Shown here: positions 41,774-51,589 of the stretch, in pieces
How the letters are laid out: each line of letters opens with the position of its first letter
Numbering within the stretch: the first letter of the stretch is position 1
Origin: Cladopsammia gracilis
Taxonomy: Eukaryota; Cnidaria; Anthozoa; Scleractinia; Dendrophylliidae
Assembly (NCBI GenBank): GCA_022457155.1
Contig: JAJGOT010000205.1
Location: forward strand, 1,142,501 to 1,206,500
Direction: 5' to 3'
DNA length: 64,000 nt
The notes under the pieces: generated by a model
Databases searched by the model: none
What the model was told of the DNA's origin: nothing
The model's input: the letters and a program-made list of their open reading frames with translations, nothing else
Program-made: the position numbers and the translations under genes

Positions 41774-42790
41774 ATGTGCAGACCATTCGCATCTCCAAAA
41801 GAGTTTGATATGTCTATCTCTTACGAATACGACAGTTTGACTCCTGCTCGTTATCCTGACAAAAATGTCAAAAAGAACAAGAGCACAAAGAAAGGAAAAA
41901 AGCCCGCTAAAGATGAGAAACCAACTGAAAACAAAGTGACGCTTGAACCTGTCTTGGGAACTATGCAAACGTTGACAGCCATAGGATCGACTGACCCACT
42001 GACGTCAAAACCTTTGCAAATGCTAGAAGAAGGTGAAATTGTTGAAGACGAATTTGACCCAGAGAAGGCCTTAGAGGAGATTCGACAGAGCAAAAAAGAC
42101 CAGTATCAAGAGCAACAGAACAACGAAAGGGAAACACACATGAAACGTAAGGAGTGTGACCTGTTTGACAACAACAAGTCCTCGACTGAGGAGATACTCA
42201 AGCTGGCAGAGCAGTTGCCGGATGAACTGTTGGAACCCCCTACGTTCTATTGTCCTTTTCACCAAAGAATGTTGGAAACCTTTATCTCTCTGCAAGGAGA
42301 CAGCTACCTGCATTGCAGCCAGCCCCAATGTGTATTGTTTTGTCGTAAGGATGAAGTAGAAGCGTACATCAAAGCGACAAACGATTTGCACTACAGCGTC
42401 CGAGTTATGCTATTTACATCTACGGTGAAAAACAAGAATTTGACCCTACGTCTGAGCCACAGTGAGAAAAACCCTGGTCGTTTGTACTTGACCTGCCATG
42501 ATCCTGGCACCAGATTTTTCCAATGGGGCGACGAACTGCTGACAGACGACAATCGGTTGTGGTTGTATGACGAAAAGTCTAAAGCCACCCCTCCGTATCG
42601 CGTCAAAGATATCAGGCAGTACTGTAACCCTCAGTTCAAACACAAAGCTCCCATCAAGTTTGCTCCAGTCAAGCGTCCTCTGGAAGCCAATCGTCAAGTT
42701 CTGAGGTATGTCCAGAAATGCACGCTAATGATATTCATGCTCTTTATGATAGACATCATGAAGTGTCCCCTAGACCTAATTCTCACCTAA
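41774..42790 (+). CDS. GRF-type zinc-finger protein of Polinton A
   Basis: The start at MCRPFASPKEF follows a TATA-like box. A lysine-rich region (KNVKKNKSTKKGKKPAK), an acidic helix and a cysteine/histidine cluster (FYCPFHQRML ... YLHCSQPQCVLFCRK) precede LRLSHSEKNPGRLYLTCHDP and RFFQWGDELL, which match the NPGR...FFQW core of GRF zinc fingers, although one or two cysteines are missing. GRF fingers bind single-stranded DNA in topoisomerase III and APE2, so a role in replication is possible. The last 30 residues, after a possible donor at 42709, may not be genuine. No obvious homologue exists in Polinton B. Confidence 0.55.
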   Translation: MCRPFASPKEFDMSISYEYDSLTPARYPDKNVKKNKSTKKGKKPAKDEKPTENKVTLEPVLGTMQTLTAIGSTDPLTSKPLQMLEEGEIVEDEFDPEKALEEIRQSKKDQYQEQQNNERETHMKRKECDLFDNNKSSTEEILKLAEQLPDELLEPPTFYCPFHQRMLETFISLQGDSYLHCSQPQCVLFCRKDEVEAYIKATNDLHYSVRVMLFTSTVKNKNLTLRLSHSEKNPGRLYLTCHDPGTRFFQWGDELLTDDNRLWLYDEKSKATPPYRVKDIRQYCNPQFKHKAPIKFAPVKRPLEANRQVLRYVQKCTLMIFMLFMIDIMKCPLDLILT

Positions 42791-42961
42791 ACACAAGCAA
42801 TTGTCTAAAACATGAAGTCATATGGAAATTACAAATAATTGTGTGTAATATGAAGTGCCCAAGGTCCGAGTTACGTGCATTTCTGGACATAAGTGCAAGT
42901 TCTCTATAGTGATCTATACCAGCCATCACAGAAACGGATCAAATTGGGAGAAAACTTCGTC

Positions 42962-43150
42962 ATGACAGATTCCGGAAACAAAATAGTTAGTCCTAACGAG
43001 TTTCGTGGCTTGGTTTACACCCCTGAACTCGATGCTTTGTGGTAAAAGATGAAAGAAGAGAGTCGACCGCCATATGATTTTAAGCTGCTCAAAAAGAATT
43101 ACCAGGAAGCGATGAAAGACAAAGAAATCTATTGGCATCCTAGGATTTGA
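42962..43150 (+). pseudogene. small Polinton A gene, 62 codons with one stop
   Basis: ATG opens MTDSGNKIVSPNEFRGLVYT, a TAA follows near 43045, and the frame continues as SRPPYDFKLLKKNYQEAMKD to a TGA. Composition stays protein-like across the stop, suggesting a decayed gene. Function unknown. Confidence 0.4.
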
Positions 43151-43262
43151 AGAAAGAGAATCTTTTTTTTCAAGTAGAATGAATAATGTAATGTAACAGC
43201 TGTTTTGATTTTGTCAATAAAGGTATAAAAAGAGTCAAACTTTGTGTATCATTGATTGTGTT

Positions 43263-43706
43263 ATGGGATTGAAAGGTCAATATGAAGACCCCAGTGTCAA
43301 GGGGAGTTTAGGTGGAGTCCAGCGATTTGCTCGAGCCCATGGTTTGAAACGTTCTCAAGCCCAAGATGTTTTACAACAAAATCTTACCTATACCCTACAC
43401 AAACCACGACGTAAACGCTTTCAGACCTTACCGTTATGGGTCTATGGGATCGATCAACAATGGGCCTCAGATCTCGTGGATGTACAAAAATTAAAACGAT
43501 GGAATGGAGGCATGAAATATCTGGTGACCGTCATTGACATTTTGTCGAAACATGCTTGGGTTCAACCCATCCGAGACAAGACCGGTAAAAGTGTTGTGGC
43601 TGACTTCAAAAACATTTTCAAGAGCGGACACCAACCACAACGACTTCAAACGGACGCTGGCAAAGAATATTATAGCAAAACCGTTCAGACATTTTTAAAA
43701 AAATAA
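43263..43706 (+). pseudogene. Polinton A integrase, N-terminal half
   Basis: MGLKGQYEDPSVKGSLGGVQ opens the gene. QQWASDLVDVQKL provides the first aspartate and LQTDAGKEYYS the second. The gene ends abruptly at 43706, before the glutamate and chromodomain. The following 2 kb is foreign sequence. Homologous to 26132-27202 of Polinton B. Confidence 0.9.
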
Positions 43707-45760
43707 AGGCATTCATCATTTTAGTACGCATGGCGATACGAAACCAAGTGTATATATATAGTCCCTTGGCTCCTATGTGGAGCATAGGTCGTCCACAATT
43801 TTCCTCCATTGCTCTCTGTCCTGAGCCTGTCTTTCGATTTCTGTCCAACGCAAGCCTATTTGCCGTAGTTCTTGTTCAGCAGATCGTCTCCAGTTGTTTT
43901 TGGGCCTGCCCCTGTTTCGCTTGCCTTGGGGATTCCAGAAGAGTGCTTGTTTTGTCACGCTGTTCTGAGATTTCCTTAGCGTGTGTCCAATCCATTTCCA
44001 CTTCTTTCTTCTGATTTTGGTCTTCATCTTCTCTTCCTGAGTTTTTGCCAATAGATTTTCATTACTGATGATGTTCGGCTTTCTTACACCAAGGATGTGT
44101 CGTAGGCAGCGGTTTGTGAAGGCTTGAATTCTGTCTGTGATGTTTCTCGTTACTCTCCAAGTTTCAGCTCCGTACATCAAGACTGTTTTTATCTCGTTAA
44201 TGCGCATGCGCATTAAGCGAGATTTCGGAGTCAGTCACGAAAAAAGGGACAAAAGTTGTTAACAAAATTTTGTGGACTTTTGTCCGGGGGGGTTTCTTCC
44301 TTCTTCTTTATAGAAGCTATATTAGGGCATTGAAGATATGAATGGTTAAACCGGTTAGGATTTCAAGAAGGGCGTCACATACTGCACCTAAAATTTTTGG
44401 GGAGCACCCCCGGACCTATTGTTAATTTCCCTAGGGTATTGGGATGTCAGAACTTGTCATGAACTTGTCATATCTCGCATTACGTTACCGCAAAGGCATT
44501 AAGTTCTTCTTTAGTTTCGATATCTCACGTTACCTATCAGCTTCAATCATTTGTCTGCTTTAAAAGGGTAAAAATAGGTCAAATGCGTTTTTTGGCAAAC
44601 GCAGTTTGAGATCTTCACGGTGTATTTTTACGAATGGCGACGTTTTAAGAAAGTTAAATGGGACGGGAAAGTTTGTGTTTTAATATGAGCGATATGGCAG
44701 AGCAAAATTTGCGTGTGTTCTATTTTTGAAACATTGCTATTACGGTTTGATTATGCAATAGTATGGAAAAGACGTCATAGTTTTGTTGATTTAGCTACCT
44801 TGCACAAGAACATTTTGCGGATTGTCCGACTGAATTTGTTTTGCGGGAGGAAATTTTTGCGGGTCGCGGAGACAGCTAAAATTTCTAGTTCTATTTGCAA
44901 TTCTTCGACGACCACAAAGTGATTACAGTGGCAGTAAAGCTCACTGTACGCGGGTGGCGGCTTAGAATTTTAAACATGAACGCTTATCAGCATAAGTGGA
45001 AAAGCGTTATTTCCTGAATTATTCCAGTGCTCTCACGCAAGTATGAACCTACCTGCCGTGATCTATCAAGAAACGAAACATAATTATTATCAATTCGCTG
45101 TTCTGACTCAAATGAGTTCAAATTTTATATTCAAGTTCCGATGAATTTCATTGCATTCTCAAATGCTTGTTCATTTGGCTCGGATGGTTTTATGCCGGTG
45201 GATTTTCAAGATCAGTTGCTTATACGCGCCACACTGTGAAAGAAATTTACGGGAAAGTTTAAAATTTTAAAAGATTTTGGTCTATTCTCTTGCCAAATAA
45301 TGCCATTTCAATGTAATCGATTTTTGTTACAGTTAGTGTAAACTTTGAGTTCTACGAAGGGTTCGAGTTTAATCAATTTTTGCATAACCGAAATTCAACT
45401 GGATAAAAATGTACGACGATAAGTCGTGCACTTGTAATAAGCTGAGCGTGCAAGGCCTAGCCGTGTGGTTTTAACGCAATGAGAAGTTCGTAGACAATAT
45501 AATAATTAAGGCCTTTAAAAATCAGTTGAAATCATTAATTCAAATGGATGGACTCAATACCTATTTAGTTTACTCTTAATTCAAAAGATAAATAGTATTG
45601 AAATATTTATGAAGAGGAATTTAACCGTTGCAACCCCTTAAAACTGTACTTATCTATATCCTTGGTGCACTGTATTAAATTTTTCTTAATAGGTTTTTAG
45701 AAGACTTACCTTCTACTTGCAGCTGAAAAAGCTAGGCCTAAACGTAGCAGTCGCTAGACT
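43707..45760. other. foreign insertion replacing capsid-side genes of Polinton A
   Basis: Between the broken integrase and the next Polinton gene lie about 2 kb with a LINE fragment (43773-44213, minus strand) and, from 44.2 to 45.7 kb, AT-rich sequence with no supported gene. The integrase C terminus, a minor capsid gene and the start of the basic virion gene, expected here by comparison with Polinton B, are absent. Confidence 0.65.
43773..44213 (-). mobile_element. non-LTR retrotransposon fragment
   Basis: The minus strand reads LMYGAETWRVTRNITDRIQA, RKKWKWIGHTLRKSQNSVTK and NPQGKRNRGRPKNNWRRSAE, the well-known C-terminal tail of a LINE reverse transcriptase protein. The rest of the element is missing upstream. 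Confidence 0.88.
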
Positions 45761-46090
45761 GTCAAAAATGCCAACGAAGGTTTTAGCGAGGCCGTACAAG
45801 GTGGGCGTGGCCTTGGAGGTCAAATAACCAGCACTGTGTTCGAAATTTTAAAGGGAGGATTGTCCGAAGGATTGCAAGGTTTGAGACAATCTCACAGTGT
45901 AGGAGATTTACGAACCAAGCCATTACAAGGCTTTAGAAAGGGAGCCACGCGTGCAGTCAAATGAAAACTAACAGAATGCGCACTACAAGAAGGTGGCAAA
46001 CAATTAGCTAAACGAGCCAAGAAAACAGTGGTCCGGCAGATCAAGGAACGAGCCCCAAAGATTGTAAGGGATTTGTTTGCCACAGTATGA
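45761..46090 (+). pseudogene. basic virion protein, 3' part (Polinton A)
   Basis: One frame runs 110 codons with a single TGA at 45962-45964. Glycine-rich VQGGRGLGGQITSTVFEILK and GGLSEGLQGLRQ, then basic GGKQLAKRAKKTVVRQIKER, match the style of 28071-28529 in Polinton B. The 5' end is lost in the insertion. Its TGA overlaps the ATG of the next gene (ATGA). Confidence 0.55.
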
Positions 46091-46248
46091 TTATTTATTC
46101 AAGACCAAGGCGTATGCGTGGAGACAAAGGTCCCAAATATCGAATGCGTGGAGAACGAATCGACCCTTTTCTGATAAAAGCCCTGAAGGCAGGATATAAA
46201 AGTGTGCGCTCTCGAAAGCCACAACACAGACGAAAACGTAAGCGCTGA
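46087..46248 (+). CDS. very basic 53-residue protein
   Basis: Starts MIIYSRPRRMRGDKGPKYRM and ends in HRRKRKR. The strongly positive charge and its place between virion genes suggest a DNA-condensing core peptide like adenovirus pVII or mu; that is inference. The start overlaps the previous stop by ATGA. Confidence 0.55.
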   Translation: MIIYSRPRRMRGDKGPKYRMRGERIDPFLIKALKAGYKSVRSRKPQHRRKRKR

Positions 46249-46286
46249 GGATACAAGCTACAGTAGCACACCCACGCTCTCGCAAA

Positions 46287-47573
46287 ATGATAAATCCTGC
46301 TTTGCAGGTGTTTCAAGTGCCACCCACAGACACGAGCACTAATGGATACCGTATGGTCACCATGTATCCGCTCAACACGGGTGTACACCCCATGCAATTT
46401 GTGGTGCCTGCCCTCAATGAATATGTGGATTTGAATCGCAGTTACTTTACTATGAAATTAGCCTTGAAAAAATCAGATGGCAGTAATATCGTCAACGCGA
46501 CCAATCTTTGGGGTATTGATTAGTCATCAAACCGACACTTATGCTTACAAAGCTTACTTGGAAACCCTGCTCAATTATGACAAGCAAGAAGCCGAGACGA
46601 TTCTCAAACCTCAAGGATGGTATCAAGCTATAGATTTCCCAGCACGGTGGACAGCCAACAACATTGATACGACCAGTAATACAGAAGCAGGTCATGTTGA
46701 CTATCAAAGACTGACAGCGAATTACAAATCAGCCCTGGCTTTGGCGAAAGCAGAAAAAGCGCATTACATTGACGGAAAAGAACACACGCTTCAGATGGGT
46801 AAAGTGCTGGTGCCAAATGTGGAGATTAAAATCCGCTTTTTCTTCAACTCGGCGGACTTTTTTATGGATGGTGTGACTGATAGGGGGCGACTGAATCAAG
46901 ACGACCTCAAGATCACTTTTCATCTCTGTCAGCTTCGACTGAGTGACAGTATCTACAAAGAGTTGAGTGCCGCGCCGCCCGTCACAACAAAAGACAACTT
47001 GCCACTTACCCTGTAGTACGCAGTGAAATTCGGGTGTTCTCCCATCCTGCCGATGTACTAGAATTTGACGAAGGGATTTTGTTCCAAGGCAGAATTCCTG
47101 ACCGTTTGATTGTGGGTCACACAATCGCACAACAATGTGTTTAACGGAAAGGTCGATTATCACCCGTTTGCTTTTCAAAAGTTTGGAGTAAAAAGCATTC
47201 GACAGCTAGTACGTGGCGAGGAATATCCTTATGAGACACTGGAGTTGAATTATAATAACGGCAATAAAGATTTGGCAGGTTACTTCCGTTTTCTGCAAGC
47301 CAGTGGAGCACGGAGCAAGAAACAAACCAGTATGGTCACGCCCAGTGAATGGGGTCAAGGCAAAAATGGAACCCTGTTATGTTTGACAATGTAGCGAATG
47401 GGTCTGCCGACAGTCCCTATCTGAACCCCAAACAAGAAGGAGAAGTCAGGGTCATAATTCAGTTTGGAGAGGCCAACAACCACGTTATAAATGTGGTGAT
47501 GTATGCTGAGTTTGAAAATACTCTGGAAGTGCATCCTAACGGGGCTGTGCTTTACGACGTGTACCGCCGTTAA
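46287..47573 (+). pseudogene. major capsid protein of Polinton A, broken
   Basis: Begins MINPALQVFQVPPTDTSTNG. A stop and an internal loss of about 25 codons near 46510 remove the start of the first jelly roll (the following DTYAYKAYLETLLNYDKQEA aligns with YPYRAMIETLLNYGEEAKTS in B). More frame changes occur near 47017, 47130 and 47385. The end NVVMYAEFENTLEVHPNGAV aligns with NLIVYAEFQNVIEIDASRNV in B. It is a double jelly-roll capsid gene by homology. Confidence 0.85.
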
Positions 47574-47581
47574 CAAGCGAC

Positions 47582-48148
47582 ATGGAGTTTGTAATCTTTA
47601 GCAATGTGCAACTAGAACACTTGGCAAGACATCATCCTAAGTTGGGAACTTATTTTGTAGGTGTGTTTCCTGCTGACCGTTTACCACCTGTGAAGAAAAG
47701 AAAATCTGAAGCTTACATTGTCAACACAGACCACGAGGACCAACCCGGAATGCATTGGCTGGCGTTTTGGACTCATGATGGGCCCTGTGAAGTCTTGGAC
47801 AGTTATGGCTTAGGCTATGAATTTTATGGTCAAGCTGACATTGAATGTTGGATCGAAAGTCAGTGGGATCAAGTACAGACTAACCGCAAGAGTTTACAAG
47901 CCTTACAGTTGATGAGCTGTGGACACTATTGTTTAGCTTTTTTAGTGGATCGTAGTGAAGGAAAATGGTTTCAAGAGTTTCTAAATCAGTTTTCCGAGCA
48001 TGATTATGTACTTAATGATTATCGAGTAGGACAACGCACAAAAGTCATGGTTCAAAATGATGTAAAATGGCATCAACTGTCTTACTTGGAGCATCACCAG
48101 GATAATAAACGAGATGTTGTAACAGAGTTGATAACAAAAAAGCAATAA
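47582..48148 (+). CDS. adenain-type protease of Polinton A, intact
   Basis: 188 residues without a lesion. Catalytic residues are in PGMHWLAFW (H58), VLDSYGLGY (D73), LQALQLMSCGHYC (Q about 109, C113). The start is eight bases after the capsid stop. It is one of few undamaged genes of Polinton A. Expected to process virion proteins. Confidence 0.92.
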   Translation: MEFVIFSNVQLEHLARHHPKLGTYFVGVFPADRLPPVKKRKSEAYIVNTDHEDQPGMHWLAFWTHDGPCEVLDSYGLGYEFYGQADIECWIESQWDQVQTNRKSLQALQLMSCGHYCLAFLVDRSEGKWFQEFLNQFSEHDYVLNDYRVGQRTKVMVQNDVKWHQLSYLEHHQDNKRDVVTELITKKQ

Positions 48149-48191
48149 AAGGTCGTGCTCACTTGAAAAACTCTGTGTGTGTGTGTTGACG

Positions 48192-48827
48192 ATGGCTTTT
48201 CAATTTCATTGCCCTTCAAGCATCCTTGTTGTCGGGCCTTCGGGCTCAGGCAAAACGGTGTTTGTAACTCGCTTGCTACAACAAGCCGACGAGTTATTTC
48301 AAAAACCTCCCAACGAGATTTGTTATTGTTATGGCGCTTGGCAAGACGGGTTTAAGTCTTTACAGCGACAAGGTGTAACGTTTCACGAAGGTATCCCGGA
48401 TTTGTCGCAACTTAAAAAATAGTTTCCAAAAGGCGGCGTCCTTTGCTTAGATGACCTCATGGACGAAGGAGGCAGTGACAAACGTGTGTTGGACTTGTTT
48501 ACTAAACATTCCCATCACAATAATGTGACCGTACTATACTTGGCACAAGACATGTTTCCACCTGGCAAATATGCCAAAACTATTAATCGAAACGCTCACT
48601 ACATTGTGGCCTTTAAAAATCCACGTGATCAATTGGGATTTAAAAATTTGCTGATTCAGTCATTTCCGGACAAGTGGAAAGATATACTGAGACAATTTCA
48701 AGAACTGACTCAAACGCCATTTACCTACATGGTAGTGGATCTCCATCCGGCTTCGGACGACGCCTCTCGCTTGTACAGTCACATTTTAAAAGAAGACGGT
48801 TGGACGCAAGTGTATAGGAAACCATGA
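48192..48827 (+). pseudogene. packaging ATPase of Polinton A, one stop
   Basis: MAFQFHCPSSILVVGPSGSGKT gives a perfect Walker A motif; here it is shown in part as GPSGSGKT. A TAG at 48420-48422 is the only break; Walker B (GVLCLDDLM) follows. The C-terminal FKNPRDQLGFKNLLIQSFPD aligns with FKSPRDSSQVTHLAKQMFPG in B. Same role as 31599-32240 but on the opposite strand relative to its own capsid genes. Confidence 0.92.
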
Positions 48828-48839
48828 TATCCTTTCACA

Positions 48840-49329
48840 ATGCCTTGGCACGAGAACAAGCCAGAATTCAAACAAGTTCAGAAAGTGTCGTTCTTTTCCC
48901 ATCAATTTGCCACTCATGGCCAAGAGGATATAACCATTACACCTCCACAACAGTCTGTATCACTTGTTTCAAAGCGTCATCATGAACGGAGCTGCGGCCG
49001 AGCCTTTCTGTGTGACTCAGACAACTATTCTGGATGTCAACGACCAACCGCTAAACAGTAATGTGACTCTCACCGTGATGGATCCACGAGTGAATGTCCA
49101 CATCGAATATGAAACCCCTGGTCAAACCAAAACCACCAAGAAAAAAACAGCAAAAGAACACTACCAACATACCCGTTGTGAGTATTTTGGTTGGCAGCCA
49201 GGTCAAGATCGTTACTGGTGGAGTCACTGCATGAAGATTGAAAACGAGACGAAAACGAGATTTTACGTCTTACGAAGTCAAAGAGAAGGCTATAAAAAGA
49301 AAGCGTCAACCAACCTCTTAAACCACTGA
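48840..49329 (+). pseudogene. conserved-looking Polinton A gene, frameshifted
   Basis: Begins MPWHENKPEFKQVQKVSFFS, changes frame near 48960 and continues VIMNGAAAEPFCVTQTTILD to a basic tail (GYKKKASTNLLNH). A CEYFGWQPGQDRYWWSHC segment has paired cysteines. I do not recognise the family. It follows the ATPase by 12 bases. Confidence 0.45.
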
Positions 49330-49370
49330 AGTTGAAACGAAAAAGAAAACACGGGACAAAGCTTTAAAAA

Positions 49371-49598
49371 GGAAATGACAAACAGAGACGAGTTAAGAGA
49401 AGGCGAAAAACGACTCCACGAAGACGAAAAGCTTACAGTCAAAAAGAATTTAACCATCTGAAAAAGCAAACAGGAGGACTATGTCCTTTACTCATTCCTG
49501 CTTTAATAGCCGCAGGAAAAGCCATTGCTGCAGGTGCTGTGAGTGGAGCGGCCGGCTACGGGGTGAAAAAAGCGTTGGACGCAGCCACTAAAAAATGA
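49371..49598 (+). CDS. pX/mu-like protein with alanine/glycine-rich tail
   Basis: A strongly basic stretch (RVKRRRKTTPRRRKAYSQKE) is followed by a hydrophobic segment (LCPLLIPALIAAGKAIAAGA), the layout of adenovirus core peptide precursors. The true start is unclear because a stop lies immediately upstream in frame; a preceding frame is also lysine-rich (49320-49372). The TGA overlaps the next ATG (ATGA). Confidence 0.5.
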   Translation, partial: GNDKQRRVKRRRKTTPRRRKAYSQKEFNHLKKQTGGLCPLLIPALIAAGKAIAAGAVSGAAGYGVKKALDAATKK

Positions 49599-49846
49599 AA
49601 CGAATTAAAAGACGAGTCCCTTTTTTGAAAACAGTGTTACAAGAAGCCCAGGGTCATAAACGACAAGAATTACTTCGACACGCCAACTCAGATCAGGTTA
49701 ATGCTGTCAGCGAAATCGTATCGAATCTACTGAAACAACGGTTGCGCGTGTCTCCTGAAATTGTTCGTCATTTAAAACCACATCGTCAAACGTTGAGAAA
49801 GCTGAGCAAGCGTCCCACTCTATTAAAAAGCGACGCAAGATTATGA
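49595..49846 (+). CDS. small basic conserved Polinton protein, A copy
   Basis: 83 residues: MKRIKRRVPFLKTVLQEAQG, then NAVSEIVSNLLKQRLRVSPE and HLKPHRQTLRKLSKRP. It parallels the 110-residue gene 31237-31569 of Polinton B. The last residues may be shifted. Function unknown. Confidence 0.6.
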   Translation: MKRIKRRVPFLKTVLQEAQGHKRQELLRHANSDQVNAVSEIVSNLLKQRLRVSPEIVRHLKPHRQTLRKLSKRPTLLKSDARL

Positions 49847-49918
49847 TACATCAGAAAGGACGTGGTTTGTGGAACGGACTACATCAAATGTGTCAGAGTG
49901 TAGGATTGTACTAGGAAA

Positions 49919-50485
49919 ATGGAGGACACGTTACTGGTGCATGTCAAAGAGTTGCCTGACTTAGTAGCCTGGTACAAAGGTGAATTGAGTGAAAATGCCT
50001 TACTGAACAAAGCTGCTACTGCAGCTGCCAAAAAGCAACGAGTCTTGATCCTCAATCCGCAAAATATTCAACCTCTTACCAAAAAACTGAGAGGATTAAC
50101 GCGCAAACTTCGACAAGGCCCTAGTTGGAGTTCAGCACCTGGACAAGAGGTCCCTGAGGATAATGAGGAAGATGAATTGGTGACCAATTGCACTGAAAAA
50201 ATTTTGAAAGAAATTGTGTGCTACACACGCGTACCTATAAAAGAGGAACCAGCTTCCCCGCCGCCACCAGTTAAACCGTTCACAAGTCAAACCAAGAGTT
50301 CCAAGAAGAAAACCAAGACTGACAGTAAAAAGAAACGTGTCTCAACTTCTCGTGCAGAACCGTATGTGTTGACACAAAAACGTAAAACACCACGAGCAGT
50401 CAAGCGTCTTCGAACGGTATCTGGTTGGGAGGACTGGGAGATGGGACGTAAACTCAAACGCAAACTCGATGGGAAAGATTACTAA
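49919..50485 (+). CDS. conserved Polinton protein, A copy, 188 residues
   Basis: Starts MEDTLLVHVKELPDLVAWYK, then helical segments, an acidic linker (VPEDNEEDELVTN), a proline-rich piece and a basic tail (KSSKKKTKTDSKKKRVSTS). By position it is the counterpart of 30475-31236 in Polinton B, although direct similarity is weak. Its end overlaps the next gene by 17 bases. Confidence 0.55.
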   Translation: MEDTLLVHVKELPDLVAWYKGELSENALLNKAATAAAKKQRVLILNPQNIQPLTKKLRGLTRKLRQGPSWSSAPGQEVPEDNEEDELVTNCTEKILKEIVCYTRVPIKEEPASPPPPVKPFTSQTKSSKKKTKTDSKKKRVSTSRAEPYVLTQKRKTPRAVKRLRTVSGWEDWEMGRKLKRKLDGKDY

Positions 50486-50790
50486 ACGCAGAAAAAGACG
50501 TCAAAAAGTGGGTGGTCTAGACCTTCAAAACTTTTTGTCCCAGTTTGAAGAGCTGCATTGGCCTGGATATTAGTACATGGGTCCCGGGACCAAGTTAGAA
50601 AAACGTTTGAAACGAGGGGACCCTGGCATTAATAGGCTGGACAAGATCGCTAAACAACACGACATTGATTACAGTCGAGCCAAGAATTTGTAAGACAAGT
50701 GGAGTGCCGATGCCAAGATGATCAAGGCAATTGATAGACTGCCTGGCAAGAAAACACTAACGGAAAAAATTGTCAAAAAAATTATACATG
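50469..50790 (+). pseudogene. phospholipase A2-like (parvovirus VP1-type) domain protein
   Basis: ATG opens a basic start (GKITKRRKRRQKVGG). Across a TAG at about 50571 comes YMGPGTKLEKRLKRG, the calcium-loop type motif, and LDKIAKQHDIDYSRA, the HD..Y active-site helix of the VP1-type phospholipase A2 family. A TAA at about 50691 interrupts, then DKWSADAKMIKAIDRLPG. It runs into the terminal repeat without a clear natural stop. In parvoviruses this domain helps virions leave the endosome; adintovirus-type elements can carry it too. Two stops make it a pseudogene. Confidence 0.7.
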
Positions 50791-51185
50791 CTCTTAGTTA
50801 TCTGGTTGTTTTAATAAAACACCTTTCAAAACGTACATCAAACGTGTTGTTTTGTTTTCTCAAAGTACTCTTTAAGCTCACTGTCATCCATAACCAGCTG
50901 GGGCAAGCCTGGACAAACTTAGGCAAACTTGAGCAAGCTTTCTACTCATCTCCCCTCCGGTACCCCCTTCCAAGAGTTTCAATTGCGCGTGGTGTTCACG
51001 CGCGAATATTATGTCAGCCATTGTTCTTTGCGTGGATCCACGCGCGTTTGCATAAATTATCCCACGCAAATAATGATATGCGTAAAAGTCACGTGGTACG
51101 ATTCCACCAATCAGATGGCCGGCTTTTTACCTGTTAGCCAATCAGAACCCAATGCATAAATTTGCCCCTGTGGGCTTATACTACT
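50788..51185. repeat. Polinton A right terminal inverted repeat
   Basis: Complement of 10714-11114. Its outer end is cut three bases short by the 8-bp-duplication element; the last ACT is at 53684-53686. Confidence 0.9.
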
Positions 51186-51589
51186 ATCCAAACTAGCCAA
51201 TATGTTTCACAGAAGCGGATTAAGCGCTGGAATGTGACAGAAAGCATGGGATTCACACCAGTTAATATATTCAAGACTATAAGTGTAAACATTCCCTTCT
51301 TGTGGGCCTCTTTTGCCGTAAAACCCACGGACACCCGTTTCGAAGCTCGTTCCACTGCTCGGTTATGGCTTAAGTTCCCCGTTCTTCAGCGATACAGCCA
51401 CCGGCTCAACCGCCCCAACAACCTCTACACGTGGCCCTTCAGTTACGGCAACAAGCTCCACACGTTCACCCTCAAGCTACCAACACAGGGGCAAATATAT
51501 TTTCCGCTATTCAGTTGGCGTCACATCGACTGGTTTTTCGCGTTTGTAGGGTATGTGTTGCTGAGTGCATTTTGAAATTATTTAGTCAT

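Noticed and set aside
51178..51192. Right end of Polinton A at 51185 with no matching target duplication
   Set aside because: The flank ATCCAA did not match the left flank. The real end is at 53686, displaced by an inserted element with its own 8-bp duplication.
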